NCBI RefSeq assembly: GCF_019112545.1
Contig: NW_025064883.1
Span: forward strand, 756,100-820,099
Length of the DNA stretch: 64,000 bases
Reading direction: 5' to 3'
From: Guyanagaster necrorhizus
Taxonomy: Eukaryota; Basidiomycota; Agaricomycetes; Agaricales; Physalacriaceae
Positions within the stretch are counted from its first letter, which is position 1. Each line of letters begins with the position of its first letter. The position numbers and the translations under genes are program-made. Positions 44,401 through 61,289 of this stretch are shown piece by piece. The notes under the pieces were generated by a model. It was not told the DNA's origin. It worked only from the letters and a program-made list of their open reading frames with translations, and ran no database searches.

Positions 44401-46111
44401 ATGTTCTGTCTTTCTCTACTATGCCTGGCACTGGTGCATTCTTTATCCGTTTCTGCTACTGTGTATGATGTGCAGGTCGGGGGAGCCAACGGAACGCTGG
44501 CTTATAGCCCGGAAGCTATCGTGCGTCTATCTATGTTACTGAAGGCCTCAGCTCAAGCTTTGCTTCAGTTCGCTCAGCCAGGTGACCAAGTCGTTTTTCA
44601 TTTTAATCCAAAGAATCACACAGTCACTCAGTCTTCATTTGCGTAAGTGCCGCCCTCTTTTCAACCACACTGGTCTTATACCTACCACACAGCGATCCTT
44701 GTGGTCCTAAGGAAGGCGGCCTTGATTCTGGTTTGTACGTTCTTAACTTGGGCCTCTTATTATTTCCTGAATACTGTGTTAGTGTGCCCGTCGCTACCAA
44801 TACCACTGACAGTCTTCCAACGTGGACAATCACTGTGAATGACGTGCGTCCAGTACAATCAGTGTCCCCGTTTCCACATGATTGAAATCTTGATCTTAGA
44901 CTCAACCCATATGGGTGTACTGTAAGCAAGCGGCGAATACGCCTGCGAGTCACTGTGGCCTGGGGATGGTCTTTGCTGTCAATTGCGGAGCTGATGGCTC
45001 CCCCAACTCTTTTTCTAATTTCAAGAGTGCTGCATTAGCCGTTGGTGCGAGTCTGAGTGCCGCAGCTGCAACCTCTACAGCCTCTTCTTCCGAATCCGCT
45101 GTGTCAACAACATGGACCGCCGCATATGGTAATGTTACCATACCCCCTGCAGCCGAACCAACGTTGGTGACCGAGACCATTACTTTGGAGGCATCGACCT
45201 GGACAACGACATACTCGTCGTATCCAGGTTCGCCTGCAGCTACTCCCGCATCCTTGGAGGGCAACGTCATCAAGGTCAAACAACATAACTGTTCTATGTG
45301 GCAGAGCTAACTGCAGTCTTCTAGGTGACCGTTGGCGGATCTAATCAGTTGGTGTTCGACCCTCCGCGAATTTCTGCTGAACCCCGTGATATTATCATGT
45401 TCGAATTGTAAGTTCAATTATTTCTGATCTACTTTCGCTGCTTCAATTATATTGTAGCCAGTCAAAAAACCACACTGTGACTCAGTCTTCCTTTGAGTGA
45501 GTCGTTCATCCGTCCGGTAGTCTCGAATGATCGGTCATTCACTCGTCTTGTTAGTGATCCTTGTCGCCAACTGAATGCTAATGGAACGATTGGATTCGAC
45601 TCGGGTTTGTGAGTGTTTCCTATCTTCTTGCAATAGCCTTGCATTTAAGTCGTTCCTAGCCATGCCGTCACTGACAATGCAACTCTGCCAACGTGGAATA
45701 TCACGGTGAACGACACAGCGCCTATCTGGGCTTATGTAGGTTTCTTTCTCGTCTGATGTCAACAATTTCTGAAATTCTGTTTTCTTTCTAGTGTCGTCAG
45801 AAGACTCCCACGAGCCACTGTGGAGCTGGAATGGTCTTGTGCGTCTCATGGTTTCTTCCTTCCTGTTAATAAGACGATTCAACATCTGCTCTTTCAGCGC
45901 GATCAACTCAAACGAACAATCAGCGCGAAACTTCAGCGCGTTCCAGAATCTTGCTGAGCAACTCAACGGCACAGCGTCTACTAGCTCAAGTAGCAGTACT
46001 GCTGGAGAGTCCCAGACCAGTGTGCCAGCTAGCGGCACTCTCTCCGTGGGCGTGAGCAGTGCCATACTCACAGTTGTTGTTGCTGCTGCTTTAGTTTCAT
46101 CCCTTCTCTGA
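44401..46111 (+). CDS. GPI-anchored protein with two cupredoxin domains
   Basis: The N-terminus MFCLSLLCLALVHSLSVSAT is a signal peptide. Domain 1 has YDVQVGGANGTLAYSPEAI, an intron, then FAQPGDQVVFHFNPKNHTVT with a His ligand, and TQPIWVYCKQAA / ASHCGLGMVFAVN with the Cys, His and Met of a type-1 copper site. Domain 2 repeats the plan: VGGSNQLVFDPPRISAEPRD, FQSKNHTVTQSSFDDPC and APIWAYCRQKTPTSHCGAGM. The second domain is followed by a Ser/Thr-rich stalk and a hydrophobic tail (SVGVSSAILTVVVAAALVSS) ending at TGA 46109-46111, which is a GPI signal. These fungal extracellular serine-rich copper proteins bind Cu at the wall; the redox role is unknown. Introns at each half split the cupredoxins at matching places. 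Confidence 0.85.
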
Positions 46112-46338
46112 TCTGCTTCGGGGTTTCTGGTGTGGTTATTCCCTTTCTCTTGAGGACATTCTCTCACAGTATGCTAAAACGGACCTTCTCTATATATGTT
46201 AATGTCGACCATCTTGTTTTTCGGGTACTCATCAGATATTTACTCCCAAAAGTCTAATTGGTTACCACTTTTTATCACCCAAAAACAAAGAATAGCATTA
46301 TAAGATAAAGTAAAGCTATGATACAAGACATCAAGACA

Positions 46339-48121
46339 TCACAGGCCACCGGCCTCTTTTGCTTTCTTCTCCTTCCTCAGCCGTTTCCGTTCACGACGGG
46401 CTTCTTCGTCCTCTTCAGCGCCGTCACCCTCTTTTGCTGCTTTTTTCTCTTTCTTCCGCCGCTTGCGCTCGGCACGCTCGGCATCTTCATCGACGTTCAC
46501 TTCATCATGGGATTGGACTTCTGATTTCCGCTTCCGTTTTTTCTCCTCTTTGGAATCTATCTCCACTACATCCTTTGAGTCAGGCGCTGGTGCTATCGGC
46601 ACTGTGGATGGCCCAGTCGGTGGTTTCTGTAATACGGTATTTAACGAACATAGAACAAGAACATAGATTGAACGCAAATGTACCTCATCGCGGGTGTAGT
46701 CAACATAGTCCTTACTCCAGTCGGTAGGGGTGACGCCCTCGAGCTTTTCGCCGTGTTTGCCAAGTGTACCGTCCTTGACCATCTTCTTCTTCTTCAACGC
46801 GACGGGCCCAAGACCCCAGCGTCGAGGGTACGTATCGCGCTCCATGATACACCGCTTCACTTTCGCAACAACACCGTGGTCGCACGTGGCTAACTCGACA
46901 GTGGACATCTGGGCAATACCCAGAGCTATTGCCTCACCTAGCGACCCAAAATTGAGAGCGCTCTTCGGCAGGATATGACATGACAACCGCACCTTTCGTG
47001 GTCATTAAGACGACCTCCTCGTTCAAGGATATGTCAGCTTCGTATCTCAGGAGACCGGGGATCATGAGTTTGGCGCCGTAACACACGGCGTTCACAGCAC
47101 TGTCCTTGACGACAATGCGCTTATAACCAACCATCAAGCATTCCAATGGTCGGATGACTCGGCGTAGGTAGGACTCTTTGGAAGGAAGGATGTCAGATAA
47201 TGCAAAGGATAAGAAACGGGCGATACACATACCATCGCGGGTATTGTCGTACATCCACTGTGCGTCCAAAACATCGTGCATGGTAACCATGTCATCGTTT
47301 TCAGACATTGCACCGCTCCTGACACGACGAAGCTCTTGCATATGTCCACCTACGCCCAAGATCAAACCAAGATGCACACAAAGAGTTCGTATGTAAGTCC
47401 CGGCTTCACAGGATACCCAGAAAACTGCCAAGTTGCGTTTATCATCGAATTCGAGGAGCTTGGATTCATAAATAGTGCGAATCCGAAGTTGACGCTTGAC
47501 GGCAGATATTAGAGGAGGTCTCTGGAAGAGGGCACCAGATAATGTTTGGAGGGAGCGAGGAAGGGCCGTGGGATCCGGGAGATTTGCGTGTAGACGGAGC
47601 ACGCAGACATACTCCTTCCCTAGTAACGAGATAAAGAAAACATTTGAAAAAAAAACAAGTGAGACTTACCAGCACCCTGCTGGGATTTGACTAGTCTCGT
47701 TGCACGGTCTATACAGACGATCAAACATCCGGTTACTTTGGGGTCAAGTGTACCACTGTGACCGGTCTTTTCAACACGGAGAATTCTTCGAAGCCAAGCG
47801 ACAACTTCATGGGAGGAAGGATTCGAGGGCTTGTCGAGGTTGATTACGCCAGATCTAAGTGTCGCGTTTAATATTTTCAGATCGACTCCGTATGTATGAC
47901 AGCCACACTGACTTTATATAAGAGATGATGTCTCGTTTGAGGGGGACGCATCCTGCAGGGATTGGCGTAAAGTGTCCAGAGCGTACAAGCAACTTGTCGT
48001 AGTTTTTTAAAAGTAAAGGCCATTGAGAAGTGTCCAGCTTTGGCGTAATTTCGGGCTTAATAGAATAGTTGCCATCGACCTGAGCGGACGATACTTGCTC
48101 ACGGGTCAAAGAAGGCGACAT
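46339..48121 (-). CDS. CBF5: H/ACA snoRNP pseudouridine synthase CBF5 (dyskerin)
   Basis: The catalytic subunit of H/ACA snoRNPs, which converts uridine to pseudouridine in rRNA and snRNA; nucleolar. The N-terminus has [20 protein letters not shown], then [20 protein letters not shown] and [18 protein letters not shown]. The catalytic segment is [20 protein letters not shown] with its conserved Asp, preceded by [36 protein letters not shown] and [20 protein letters not shown] follow. The PUA domain is in [20 protein letters not shown] and [20 protein letters not shown], then [20 protein letters not shown]. The C-terminus is Lys/Glu-rich ([29 protein letters not shown]), as in yeast Cbf5, ending at TGA 46339-46341. 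It shares a divergent promoter with eL22. Confidence 0.95.
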
Positions 48122-48326
48122 GGCCGGCGCGGATGGCAAAACAACGAGGTGAGTACGACGTTCAACACGACGACCAAGCGGTCCGGTTTCCAAAAAATTT
48201 CGGCCGGCAGTTTCGGCACGGAAACGGCCGTAATGTCAAACTTTATTTGTCCACCTGTACAGTCGACAATTCTTCATAGTAAAGCTCTCAAGTTCGCCAA
48301 AGACCATCAAGACCCGACTCACAAAA
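48122..48326. promoter_or_regulatory. Shared divergent promoter of CBF5 and eL22
   Basis: Only 205 bp separate the start codons of CBF5 (minus) and the ribosomal protein eL22 (plus). Both products serve ribosome production, so one regulatory unit could drive both. No specific binding site is identified. Confidence 0.6.
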
Positions 48327-48918
48327 ATGGTCAGTATAGCTTGGTACCGCTTTGCTGAGTTACCTTCTCAGTAGGCTCATACCTTGCTTTTCTCTCTGTA
48401 TAGCCCAAGGCCGCCCCTGGAAAAGTCGCTACTAAGCATAAATTCGTTGTTGACTACTCCAAGCCTGCGGCTGACGGAGTTTTCGACGGTGCCGATTTCG
48501 AAAAGTTCCTCCATGACCGTATCAAGGTCGACGGAAAGGCTGGTCAGCTCGGTGAAAACGTTAAGATCACCAGAGATGGTGAGTGCACATCCCGTCACCA
48601 CGTCCAAAGTTATAAATTCTGTTACGCAGGCAACACCAAAATCACCGTGACCTCTAGCATTCCATTCTCGAAACGGTACCTCAAGTACCTCACCAAGAAG
48701 TTCTTGAAAAAGAACAGCTTGAGAGATTGGATTCGGTAAGTTCGTTCGTCATGCAATTCTCTCTTTTAATAATAATGTTCTGCAGCGTTGTCGCGTCGTC
48801 GAAGGACAACTACCAGTTGCGCTTCTATAATATCCAGTAGGTTTTATTTTTGGACTCATCCTTGTCGTTGGCTTACGTTTTTTTCAGCACTGGAGATGAC
48901 GAGGAAGACGAGGAGTAG
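48327..48918 (+). CDS. RPL22: 60S ribosomal protein eL22
   Basis: A protein of the large ribosomal subunit. The first exon codes only the ATG (48327-48329), because a GT donor follows at once; the intron at about 48330-48402 then joins to [20 protein letters not shown]. The conserved core reads [40 protein letters not shown] and [20 protein letters not shown], followed by [20 protein letters not shown] and the acidic end [14 protein letters not shown], which is typical of eL22. The last intron (about 48838-48887) avoids a TAG that a read-through would meet. Length is about 121 residues, as usual for the family. TAG is at 48916-48918. Confidence 0.95.
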
Positions 48919-49050
48919 ATACCCAAACCTTTCACTGTGTCCATTTGCGATGATTGGTCCGTCAATAAAACATTTAAAGCGCCAGTTCTTCAGGACCTAA
49001 GTAAACAGCTGATCCAACGGAAGTGCGACACAATCATGGTCGCTAATATA

Positions 49051-52000
49051 TTACATGGCTATTGAAATAGACACTTCATTCTCGTCTTCTACTTTGACTT
49101 TCCCCAGCACCGACAGGGCCATGTCGTTCCAAAGAATCTGGCTTTCATTGAGTACCTTGCCTCGGAACTGTTGTGCTAAGACAGCAGCCAACTGTGTTCG
49201 CAAATGCTTTAAGGCAATGTTTGTCTTGGGTGGGACGCGGAACTTGATTTTTCGATCAATGAAGAGCGAATCCGATATAAGCTGTGAACGATTCTGGATC
49301 AGCCTAGGGACGAGCATCTGTTGGAATATCTAGATTAATCACCTTTGCTTCGGACTCCCCGCACAACAACAGAATAGCCAGGTCGTCAACAGGTGTGGTC
49401 TCCCATGCATACAGTTTCTTTGAATGCCTAGGGACGCAATTAGTTAAGGTTGAAACGAATAGATGTAGCCCCTACATTAGAGTAAAGTAAGCAAGATGAT
49501 TAGCTCCTAAGTCACCAGGCTTTCGACCGAAATTGACAGAAGAGGGATGGAAAGCGGCTAGCTGGTTGTTTGATATCGTCCGCATGTGGTTCGTAGTAGG
49601 ATCCACTGCCAGTATTTTTGGATAGAGGCCAGCGACCAGAGCAGCGTTGAAAAGTGCTGTGTTATTGGAGTTGCTGTCAAGCTCAGGTGGAACCATGATG
49701 AAACGCGTTCGATTTCGACCACAACGCGCCCTATATAGGATGAGATTAAATAGACAACAAAACGTATGAGAATATACCGGCTGAGTTCTCGGACGAGGTT
49801 CCTGTCGACTTGGATGAACGAAGAGTCGATGAGATACCTGCGTGACGTTCATTGCTTTCGAGTCCGTTACGAACAAAGAGAGAATGACTAACCCTAGAAA
49901 CTGCTGACGAAGTTCCTCGATCTGCTGTAAGTTCTAGGTACAATCAGTAACGTGGTGTTAAAATTCACCAAGGAGGACATACTTGGTGGCTCAAAAAATT
50001 GACGCGACAGAATTTTCTCGCAGCTCCTGGGTTCCCACAAGTTCTCCGCCAACTTGAGAATGCATTATGTATGGTCAGGAAATCAGAATTTTCTAAGGAT
50101 AGCATCAGAAAGATGAACTCTAAATAGCCGCTCCTACGCACCAACTCTAAAAGTAGCTTTCGCACGATCGGCCTCTTGTTCAAGTCCCATTGGCGTAATA
50201 AAAGGTGACTTGGAGTTCAGAGTCGCCGCAATAGTGAGGGCGGGATCTAGGCAGCGCAGAAGAGCCGCTAATAGTAGGAACTTCCCAAGGTGCACATCTG
50301 TCGGCAGCTTGCTCAACAGTCGGCCCATGGGCGTGATTTCCTCCGAGGTCGTCAGCGCGCGCACCTAAGCGTAATTGTTTGTCAATGACATAAAAGAAGT
50401 CAAGTGGTGCAGCTGACCTCTACGAGCATCGAGATGGCACGCTGCACGTTTATAGACACGGGGGGATCCAATGCTCGAGAGAGAACGTCTTCGATCGAGG
50501 TCCCAAGATTCACCTTCATGATCTTTATCCGAAGTGCCAAGTCTGATAAACTTAGTCTCATCATCTCTGGGAGAGGGTGGTCGACCATCTAATCGAAATC
50601 TGAGCAAAAGGTGGGAGGCAGCGAGAAGTGCAAGCATTACCCGAGTGTCATGACGAACTTTAGTGAAGAGATGGAAACACAGTCCGCTTTGTACACGGCC
50701 TGCCCTACCACGCCTTTGCGATGCATTGCTCCTGGCGATAAAGGTATCCACAAGCCTACTAATCTGACGTTTTTCATCGAATCTGAGGTTCATGTAAGGA
50801 CTTGGTTAGGATGGATAGTAAATGACAGTACCTCATCTCCCTATGCTTCCCAGTATCTATGACACACGTTACATCGGGGATCGTGATACCGGTTTCTGCG
50901 ATGTTAGTGGCTGAAAGACGATGAGTTGCGTTGCCAGGAGGAGTATATGCTCACCAATGACGATCTTCCGGACGCCCGATGAAGGAGTATCAAAGACCGC
51001 GCTCTGGTTTTCACTGGAAAGCATGGAATGCAATGGATAAATCCTGAAGTCATCACTTCCGAAGTAAGGATGCTCCGTCAATAAGTCATTGAGGCGACGG
51101 ATCTCTCCAATCCCGGGCATGAAAATCAAAATGGCAGATGAATAAGACATGTAACCAGCCTCTTGCAAACAGATCCGCTCCAGAAGGCAAAGTATAAGAT
51201 CATAAGGAATTAGCCGCTCGTCTAAAAGGTTGATAGTGTGGACAGTGCTTGGGGAGTACTTCTTGCCAAGGTTGACGTTTTCATGAACGGTATCAGAATC
51301 TTCTTCGTTGTCCCGAACCAAATCTTCCGACCAGTCAATACGATTCTTACCACGATAAAAAGTATCGTGTACTGTGAGAACATAAGCATTGGAAGGATGA
51401 AACGGAAGCTGACTTACATCGTCGTGCGTACGGGGAATTCTCAGATATCGACCATTTGGTGAACTCAAGAGCATCTTCAAGATAGTTCACCTCAACAGGA
51501 AATGTACGGCCTGGAACATGAATTGTTGGGCATCCTCCAAAGAATTCCGATATTTTCACAGAGTCGACAGTGGCAGACATCAATATAACTCTATGATAAG
51601 ACCGTCAGAGTTCGCACGCAAAGACGAAGACAATCAATACCGGAGATTGGATCGCTGTTGCAGCAATGACTTAAGGACAATGAGCAAAAAGTCAGATTCG
51701 ATTGTACGTTCATGAACCTGTAGCAAATCGTTGGTATCTCAGTGGCTAAAAAGGAATGGATGAGCTACCTCATCGATAATGATATGCTAAAGTTTTCTTG
51801 TAAGAGCATTGCCCACAGCGTAAAAGGAAGATCGTTCTCACCGTTAACTCGTCAAAAGCTGTGCCTTGTCCGCCTTGCCCGGTGCCGCCTTCAAGCATTC
51901 GCAGAGCAATTCCGTTGGTAACAAACGCTAGGCGGGTGTTTCTAGTGGTGTTACTTTCCAAACGGATAGAGTATCCCACAAGAGAATTCAGGGTTCCCAC

Positions 52001-54564
52001 AGCACCGGGCAAATCTCCTAGTTCCCTGGAAACACCTGAACATGTTGTCAGCGGCACTGACAGAATGGACCCAAATTTCGTACGTTGAGCAAGCGATATA
52101 GCTGATATACGTCTCGGCTCCGTGCAATATATTTTGCATGGAATACCACGGGAAAGCTGATCCTCCAAGATGAACGCTGGAACCTGAGTGGATTTGCCGC
52201 TGGTTGGCGTGTTTAGTCATGGAAAATAGAACCTTGCAGGTGAGAACGCACCATCCAGTCTCACCACTGAGAACCAGGACCTGAGATCGATCCAGAGCTG
52301 CGATAATATCCTCTCGATATCCAGCGATAGGAAGTTTATTTCGCTGAGCCTAGGAAGATCATCAGGGTATATTAAGTGCAGAAGATAAAATAATACGCCA
52401 CCAGCATTTCTTGGTATGATAGACTGTCTCTACGCTGATTGAAGCTTGATTTGAGCTGTTCGCTGATACCTTGACCAGATCGTTCGCGTCCGAAAGAATA
52501 TAGCAGATCCGTATTGCTTACAGCAGATCTGACCATCTTGCCGGCGATCTAGTGTTAATGGTTGAGATCAGGGTCAACAGCATGGTGGTGAAACGTGAGG
52601 ACAAACCTTGCTAGACGTTTGCAATTTTGGTTCAGCTATGGTTCTTAATCTGCTCCAAACACTCCGATTGATGGAATCTTCCTCAGATTTTCTGGCCGTC
52701 TCCAGTTCATCCCAAAGATCTCTGAATACCGCAGGTAACAAACGAAAGAATGTTTGGCCACCAACAACAGCCGCAGTTCCTGAGGCAAAGCCATCGGCAG
52801 GGGGGAAGGTGATGGCATGGAGAGCCAGGGTGGAGACATATTGCTCCGCTTGGCCTTCATCGTGACAGGCAACAGACTCCATTGACCACTCGTCAGTTTT
52901 TCTGCCCTGCCATCGAATGTTGACCGCTGCCCTCTTAGCGCGACCGGCGCCAGATATGATGCTGAACGTAATGACTGCATATCGGTCTACTTTTGCAACA
53001 GTATCTGATAGCAACGATTTCGGAGTACGGCCCGACCAATGTTTAGGCAGAGGCATAGCTCTAACAGTGACAGTACTTCCTTTGGTGGTCGTCTCCGTCG
53101 CCGGAATGTCTTCAAGAAGGTCAAGTATACCCACATCCGCATCTCCAACATCTTCGTCAAATATATCGGACGCAACAGCAACAGACGTCTGGAGACGTGG
53201 AGGGAGTTTCTTCTCAGCTTGAATGGGTAGCGAGATTTCGCCGCGGAGACGTGCATCAAGAGTGCTCACGGCGACCTTGTCTCGCTCGATGTCATATTCA
53301 ACGACAGCAGACTTTTCGTCGAAGAAATAATCGCTCTTCAAAGCATTCAAGCGACGCTTGATCTTATTTATTTCGACGGCATCCTGACTATGAGGATTCA
53401 AAGTGTCCAGTCGCAACTTCAGGCGGATATATTCCGCGTTGGCGTCGTCGAAATATGTACCATCGTTTCCGTCTACAAAGGAAGCTTGATGAGCTGTAAG
53501 ATTGTCCTGGTCCCCGCAGCCTATAGAGGCGCATGGGCCGCAGGACGGAACAAATATGGGCGCATTCACATCGAGGTTGGAAGACTTGGTGGCTGGCTTG
53601 ATAGTAGAGGGGGTTGCTTGAAATTCCGCAGGTGTTCGGGGTGTGCGTGGAGTTCGGGATTTGCTCTTCTTTGGAGTCTGGAGGCCACGAGGTTCCACGA
53701 AATCGTCAGAACCTATAGCAGAATACCGAGTCTTTGAAAAATGGTTCAGACAGATTCTGGGAAACGCACGTTGCTCGCCTAGCTCATCCTCAGAGCAATG
53801 CAAATACAGCTACAACACTTGAGACCAATTTTATACATATAAATAGAAAGCTCACCCAGTCGTAAGCTTCTTCTAGCTCGAACCCTGGTATGGCTTCAAG
53901 ACACTCGATAACCCTCTCCTCAGAAAAACCGAGACGACGGAGAACACCGTAAGTGATAGCAAGTTTGGCAACCAGTTTGTCTTCTGGTTCGTCGATTTGT
54001 CGTCTCCCTGATTGTCATGAGTATACGTTGCCCTGGAGATTTTCTGTCTACCTTCGGAAGATCTGGAATCCAGAGCGAGACCAAGAATACGTTCAACGAG
54101 GACGGGATTCAACTCTAACCAAGGAAGAGTTTTGGAATAACGTCTATCCTGTTCTATGGCCTGCGATGGCGAAATGAGCTAAGTCCGCTATTTCAAGCTA
54201 GGTTGAGTGTTCTAATACCTTCACATTTCTGGAATCGCAGACAGTGAATACAGATATGGGGTACACTTGAGCAAGTGACGAACCTGACTATATCTCTTTC
54301 TGTTTTTTCTTGAAGTCTATCAACAAGATTCTGAAGCGACTGTTCTTCCACCTTGTCTGGATCGAACTCGTCATTTGGCTCCTCCTCTGGTCCTCCTTTC
54401 TCGACAAGATCCACCATTTCCGGTTGTTCTGGAAGTATGTCTGGGGCAGACGGACTGTCCGTAACATCCTCTAGTTCGACGGGTTTCTCGACCTTCTTGG
54501 GGACGGAGGTCGTCGCAAAACCCCGGAGGACAGGCTTCACCTGAGTCTTCTTCTTCTTGGCCAT
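49051..54564 (-). CDS. UBA-containing DEVH-box RNA helicase (DHX57/DHX29/Ucp12-like)
   Basis: A large (about 1400-residue) SF2 helicase. The basic start [15 protein letters not shown] leads to acidic linkers. A UBA-like region reads [20 protein letters not shown], then [15 protein letters not shown], as in S. pombe Ucp12 and mammalian DHX57. The helicase core has motif [15 protein letters not shown] (split by an intron at about 52165-52250), motif Ia in [14 protein letters not shown], motif II HIIIDE/VHER, motif [17 protein letters not shown], the motif [13 protein letters not shown] and motif [12 protein letters not shown]. The C-terminal part has the ratchet and OB-fold regions, such as [20 protein letters not shown] and ending [20 protein letters not shown]. 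The stop is TAA at 49051-49053. It may act on translation or RNA decay; the exact subfamily and substrate are inferred. Confidence 0.85.
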
Positions 54565-55032
54565 CCCAGATGGACCAAAAAAGAGAAAGAACGGCGGTTA
54601 TTGGAAGTCGTTCCCTTTGCGACCAAGCCGGATTATCGTCGTCCACAATTGTAGGCGAATGAAGATGGTGTCTGTCAGGAACGTCCTACGCGTAAAAAGG
54701 AAAACAAGAAAGATCGCTGGGTGTCCTATATTCCACGGAAGTCGAGATAAGTTGCAACGAAATTCGGATGAGCATGAGAATTATCAAGATTGTCCTTGAG
54801 CATTTACTTAAATAAGTGCAGGTCGATGGCGCGGAGTCACCATCAGTCACAAAATCAACTCCGCTCGTCGGAATCATTTTCTCCGTTCGGCCAGCTGCTG
54901 TAAGTCGCCTGCCAATTAAAGACGTTCCTCTATTATACAGTAAGGATAAACTAGAAAGTGCCAGGATAGTCTACAGTGGATGCGAAGACGAAGAGAATAG
55001 AAACCAGTAGGACCAACGTACGTTATCCGGTA
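54565..55032. other. Spacer between helicase and INO80 genes
   Basis: No supportable gene. Two small frames on the plus strand lack any recognisable motif and are Lys/Arg-rich. The region is the upstream part of the helicase gene and the 3' flank of INO80. Confidence 0.5.
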
Positions 55033-60670
<5,638 letters not shown>

Positions 60671-61289
60671 GGCTAATAACAGGGAGGTTTACTGCTAAAA
60701 TTATAGGTGCAAAAAGATAAGAAAGGAAAAACAGGGAAATAGCGACTGCCACGACGGAAAGAGCCTCGTGGGAGCAGAGCCGAAGGTGAAGGCGCTTCGA
60801 CCCCGTATACAGGGCCCGATGGTGGACAAATATGTCGTCAACGTCGTCGGGCTCGACGACGACGACGGAGGTGGAAACAAGTTTGAAGTTGAAACGACGG
60901 GCAGAATTGGGGACTGATGAGCAGGGTGGGAGAGTGGACTAAAACTGAGGCCTGGCATTCGAATTTTGCCATTGCGTGTTGTCTTACCTTTTTGGGAACG
61001 CTCACTCTTGTCATTCCGACCAAAAAGGATATTCTAGCTGACATTCTGGCACAATCCTTGCTACAGCTCAGTTTTAAGAGTTCTAATGCTCATTCTCACT
61101 TTTGCTGATGACTTTCAAGTAAATTTCTGTTCCAACTTGACTTTTTCTAAGCTTTCAGTCAGTCATCATTCGGTCCCTCATCTGAACTTGATCTGAGCCC
61201 AGCTCCCGCTGCCTTTTCGGGGTCCTGCCTTCGATCACATCATCCCCGTCGAAACACCACAGCCATTTCATTACTTGGTCCAATCAACA
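60671..61289. other. Intergenic region between INO80 and fumarase
   Basis: No gene is supported. It is the upstream region of INO80 and the 3' flank of the fumarase gene; short frames on both strands do not resemble proteins. A repeated GTCGTC-type stretch (about 60832-60872) is present. Confidence 0.5.

Noticed and set aside
54557..54799. Small plus-strand gene between helicase and INO80
   Set aside because: The frame starts inside the helicase first exon region, is just Lys/Arg-rich, and has no motif or splice signals.
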